DNA of 15,970 nucleotides from Burkholderia sp. (GTDB taxonomy: Bacteria > Pseudomonadota > Gammaproteobacteria > Burkholderiales > Burkholderiaceae). Both the position numbers and the translations under genes were made by a program. Of this stretch, positions 13,494 through 15,970 are shown in pieces (positions within the stretch are counted from its first letter, which is position 1; the number at the start of each line of letters is the position of its first letter). The notes beneath the pieces are model-generated. The model was not told the origin of the DNA. It was given only the letters and a program-made list of their open reading frames with translations, and searched no databases. Where the stretch lies: positions 1-15,970 of the forward strand of contig JAQGMD010000104.1 of assembly GCA_028292565.1 (NCBI GenBank), read 5' to 3'.

Positions 13494-15970
13494 TTAATAA
13501 TTGTTGATACGGGTCGCCTTGTAGAACTTTTCGCTCGTGACTTGGATAAGGGCGTGAAATTTCCTCTCTTTTTGCACGGTTTCTACATTGTCCAGAATGC
13601 TGAACGTATAGTCGCCGTGTTTCTTGATCGTTTTTTCGTCGAGAGATTTCATCCGGTCGAGTTGACGTTCGGCGTCCTTGATGTCGGCCGCACTTGCCGA
13701 CTTCGAATTCTCCTGAACTTTGATCATGGTTTCGAGATCATTAATCATCTGCTGGTAGTGGGGCGCGAACTCGTAATATTCGCGGAACTCCTCCGTGGGT
13801 TTCGGGTCTTTCAGTACCGTACACAGAAGCTGCAGAAGCTGTCGTCTTTCTTGCTCAATCATCTGATCGCTTTCTGCGTGCTTCGCATAGGCATCCTCAG
13901 GGGTTTCAATAAGCCTGCCGCCCGCATAGTATCTAGGCTGCTCAAAAATCTTTGCCTTGTCATGTGCAAGAGCGTCGAGCCTTTGCAGAATACTGTCTAC
14001 GAACGAAATCGCATTTTTATGTGTTATTTGACTAAAACTGCGTATGCCCTTTGTATAGGTCTGCCCACCATCGTGGTAAATCCATGTATGTCGTATGGAC
14101 TTACCCGTACGGTATACGTCAACGCTGGCGGCCATGCCGTCATTCAAGGCTATTCGAAACCCGTCTACCATTTCATCGCTGTCGGGTAGATCGAAGTCCT
14201 TCAGTTTCAAGGCCAGCTGCCCAAGAAACCCCTGGAGACTGAGCTTGTATTCATTGCCTTTGACCCGCCTTTCTTCGGTCAGGGAACCCTGCTTTTCGTT
14301 CCATTTTATTTTCCTCTGCGTCCATTCGGCTTTCGTTCCCGTGGCCACACTACCGATCATTCCTTTACCGACGCCAAAGCTTACGCCCGCCGACACAGTT
14401 TGCCTGGTGATGGTTTCTTTACTGTTAAGAAAACCTGCCGAAACGTCATCAAACTCATGCATGATTTTCTTCACAATGTCCTGGTCGCTGGGATCCGGCG
14501 GATTGACCCAAGCACCCCCGTCGGCGACCGTCGGATTGTTATCCGGATCCATCATTTTTCGGGTTAGGCGTCCCAGTTGTTTGTTGCGAACGTCGTCGCT
14601 GTCTACCCCCGAAAATACACGACGAAATCGATAAAGAAAGCCCTCTTTTCTGACAACTTCCGCGTCGAATGGTGTGACTTTGACGCCTGCCGCAATGCCA
14701 GGCATCTCTTCCGACGCTTCCCTGAACCCGAATGCGTACCGCACACCTACGCCAATCTTTGCTCGTGGCGCGCTTATTTTCCCGCCGCCCAAGGTCGAAC
14801 CGCCTGTCCCTGTTCCGACTTGCATGTACGCGTGTTTGCGATGCGACGCGCCCACCTCAAGAGCGAAACCGATACCGGCCCCGGCCCCGACTAACCACTG
14901 GCTTAACAAGTACTGGATGCCAGATAGTTTGAATCCCACCAAGCCGCCATCCGACATCTCGATCGAATGACCTAGTTTTTGCCGACGGATGATGTCTTCA
15001 AACAGCTCTGCTGCCTCGGTATAGCTGAGTTCTGTCAGGTTCCTGCCAGCATGGCGAAACTCTTCGACCCTTTCGGCGAGCACTCGATTTACCCCGTCCA
15101 TGAATTGATCCCAAACGGGCTGCGGACACCCCGGCGGAGGCGGAACTGCAGCGGGTGGAGCTTCAGCGGCTACAGGAATGAGATCTTCTTCTGCAGCCAC
15201 CTCGTTCCAGAGCTGCTCCGTAACGATCCGATCAGACTGTGGCAGGTTCCAGCCTAGCAGGTTAGGAACTTCGGCAAGTGCGACAGGTGCGACAGGTGCA
15301 GCGGGAACGGCAGTTCCGGCAGCTGCGACAGGTGGGGCGGGAACGGCAGTTCCGACGGCTGCGACAGGTGGGGCGGGAACGGCAGTTCCGACGGCTGCGA
15401 CAGGAGCGGCAGTTCCAGCAGCTGCGACAGGAGCGGGAGGTACGGCAGTTCCAGCTCCCACCCGAGTCCTATAGCCGTCCACGGCGCCAGCCGCCCTTTC
15501 TTTGACTTGCTCGTTGTTCAGTTCTCGGTTGATCAGGGGAGCTAACTCCTCTGGACCTCCCACCTCGCTCCCCCATTCCACCAGCCTTCGCGGGCTAAGC
15601 TGCACATTCTCATTACCGCCGGGTGCTCCTGAGCGAGCCAGCATCCGGTCAATCGCGTCCCGCGTCGCCCGGGTTTGTGCGGCTTTGCCACCCACGAACA
15701 TCTCATATACTCTTTCCTTTGCACGTTCCACGTCATAGCTGCTTAGCGGGTTACCCTCGTTGTGGCGGGTTATTTGCAGGTGAATACCGTTGGTTTTGTC
15801 ATTGAAACGGTACTGGTGATGGAGTATTGAGAGCCTAACCATCTGTTGTATTACTGCTGCCGGCGGATCGTTCTCGACGGCCGGGGTGCCCGCCTTTGGG
15901 TGACCAACAGGGTATGTTGTTGAACACAGAGGCGTACGCGGATCCTCAGGCGTCGCTCCGGGGCGGCCGT
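13494..15970 (-). CDS. Large unrecognised protein, 5' end beyond the window; repeat-containing, effector-like
   Basis: The frame stops at 13494 and stays open to the window edge: 782 residues from the ATG at 15842 plus at least 42 codons above it. That ATG has no ribosome-binding site (preceding bases AATACAACAG), and no ATG/GTG/TTG lies in the codons above, so the true start is probably outside. Counting from 15842: residues 1-120 polar and helix-prone (AKERVYEMF, RATRDAIDRML); 128-184 five Ala/Pro/Val repeats; 185-280 acidic and Pro-rich; 290-400 glycine-rich, strand-like (VGAGAGIGFALEVGAS, IGVGVRYAFGF); 481-500 similar (SAGVSFGVGKGMIGSVATG); 640-782 charged, helical (QMINDLETMIKVQE, AERQLDRMKSLDEKT). 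No Sec signal or enzymatic motif is visible. G+C is lower than in the catabolic genes (one sampled 60-base line, 45% against 72%). A type III effector or other secreted protein fits these traits; no family is claimed. Confidence 0.8.
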   Translation of the reverse strand, partial: GRPGATPEDPRTPLCSTTYPVGHPKAGTPAVENDPPAAVIQQMVRLSILHHQYRFNDKTNGIHLQITRHNEGNPLSSYDVERAKERVYEMFVGGKAAQTRATRDAIDRMLARSGAPGGNENVQLSPRRLVEWGSEVGGPEELAPLINRELNNEQVKERAAGAVDGYRTRVGAGTAVPPAPVAAAGTAAPVAAVGTAVPAPPVAAVGTAVPAPPVAAAGTAVPAAPVAPVALAEVPNLLGWNLPQSDRIVTEQLWNEVAAEEDLIPVAAEAPPAAVPPPPGCPQPVWDQFMDGVNRVLAERVEEFRHAGRNLTELSYTEAAELFEDIIRRQKLGHSIEMSDGGLVGFKLSGIQYLLSQWLVGAGAGIGFALEVGASHRKHAYMQVGTGTGGSTLGGGKISAPRAKIGVGVRYAFGFREASEEMPGIAAGVKVTPFDAEVVRKEGFLYRFRRVFSGVDSDDVRNKQLGRLTRKMMDPDNNPTVADGGAWVNPPDPSDQDIVKKIMHEFDDVSAGFLNSKETITRQTVSAGVSFGVGKGMIGSVATGTKAEWTQRKIKWNEKQGSLTEERRVKGNEYKLSLQGFLGQLALKLKDFDLPDSDEMVDGFRIALNDGMAASVDVYRTGKSIRHTWIYHDGGQTYTKGIRSFSQITHKNAISFVDSILQRLDALAHDKAKIFEQPRYYAGGRLIETPEDAYAKHAESDQMIEQERRQLLQLLCTVLKDPKPTEEFREYYEFAPHYQQMINDLETMIKVQENSKSASAADIKDAERQLDRMKSLDEKTIKKHGDYTFSILDNVETVQKERKFHALIQVTSEKFYKATRINNY
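15292..15462 (-). repeat. In-frame 36-bp tandem repeats encoding 12-residue Ala/Pro/Val units
   Basis: Five consecutive units: 15292-15327, 15328-15363, 15364-15399, a 27-bp unit 15400-15426, and 15427-15462. The second and third are identical, and the 27-bp unit lacks nine bases, keeping frame. Each encodes a version of GTAVPAPPVAAV. The repeat sits between the N-terminal region and the acidic/Pro-rich segment of the large gene and probably forms an extended linker. Copy number may vary between strains by slippage. Confidence 0.9.

Noticed and set aside
13374..14189. Plus-strand frame of 271 codons opposite the large gene
   Set aside because: It is antisense to the end of the large gene, and the minus-strand frame is far longer with sensible composition; this is a shadow.
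15292..15462. 36-bp period repeat as a CRISPR array
   Set aside because: The units are contiguous without spacers, in frame within a long gene, and encode a regular peptide repeat.

Overview
The window looks like accessory DNA from a Gram-negative betaproteobacterium, most probably of the Burkholderiaceae. The evidence is high G+C catabolic genes, several solute-binding proteins of the Bug/TctC type, a Burkholderia-type trimeric porin, and insertion-sequence families common in that group. The species cannot be read from the sequence.

Left part (1-2600). The window opens inside the 3' end of a cupin gene of the gentisate 1,2-dioxygenase type. A Bug/TctC periplasmic binding protein follows 43 bp later and probably shares its transcript. 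After it lie broken transposase genes: an IS630-type remnant on the minus strand and an IS6-type remnant on the plus strand.

Centre (2540-8934). A good sigma70-type promoter sits just beyond the IS6 remnant. It is followed by a co-directional cluster: a CoxG-like SRPBCC protein with a C-terminal membrane anchor, a second Bug protein, a form II-type (CoxL-like) molybdenum subunit, a crotonase-family protein whose start overlaps the molybdenum gene, the 2Fe-2S subunit and the FAD subunit. Together they encode a complete three-subunit xanthine oxidase-family molybdenum hydroxylase. The order is Mo - crotonase - FeS - FAD, with an uptake protein and a membrane-tether protein upstream. The active-site loop is not that of genuine CO dehydrogenase, so the likely job is hydroxylation of an imported organic (perhaps aromatic or N-heteroaromatic) compound. 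The substrate is unknown. A porin (9708-10826) lies further downstream.

Right part (10850-13170) is an insertion-sequence graveyard: an IS66 TnpC 5' fragment, a nearly full-length ISNCY (IS1202-like) transposase killed by an amber codon and a frameshift, and an ISKra4 C-terminal fragment, all on the minus strand.

Far right (13164-15970). A large minus-strand gene runs off the window edge (at least 825 codons). It has visibly lower G+C, a run of five 12-residue Ala/Pro/Val repeats, glycine-rich segments suggesting beta structure, and a charged helical C-terminus. I do not recognise it. A secreted or host-directed (effector-like) protein is a reasonable hypothesis, and it is the least explained item here. 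A short ORF with a strong ribosome-binding site follows it and runs into the ISKra4 scrap.
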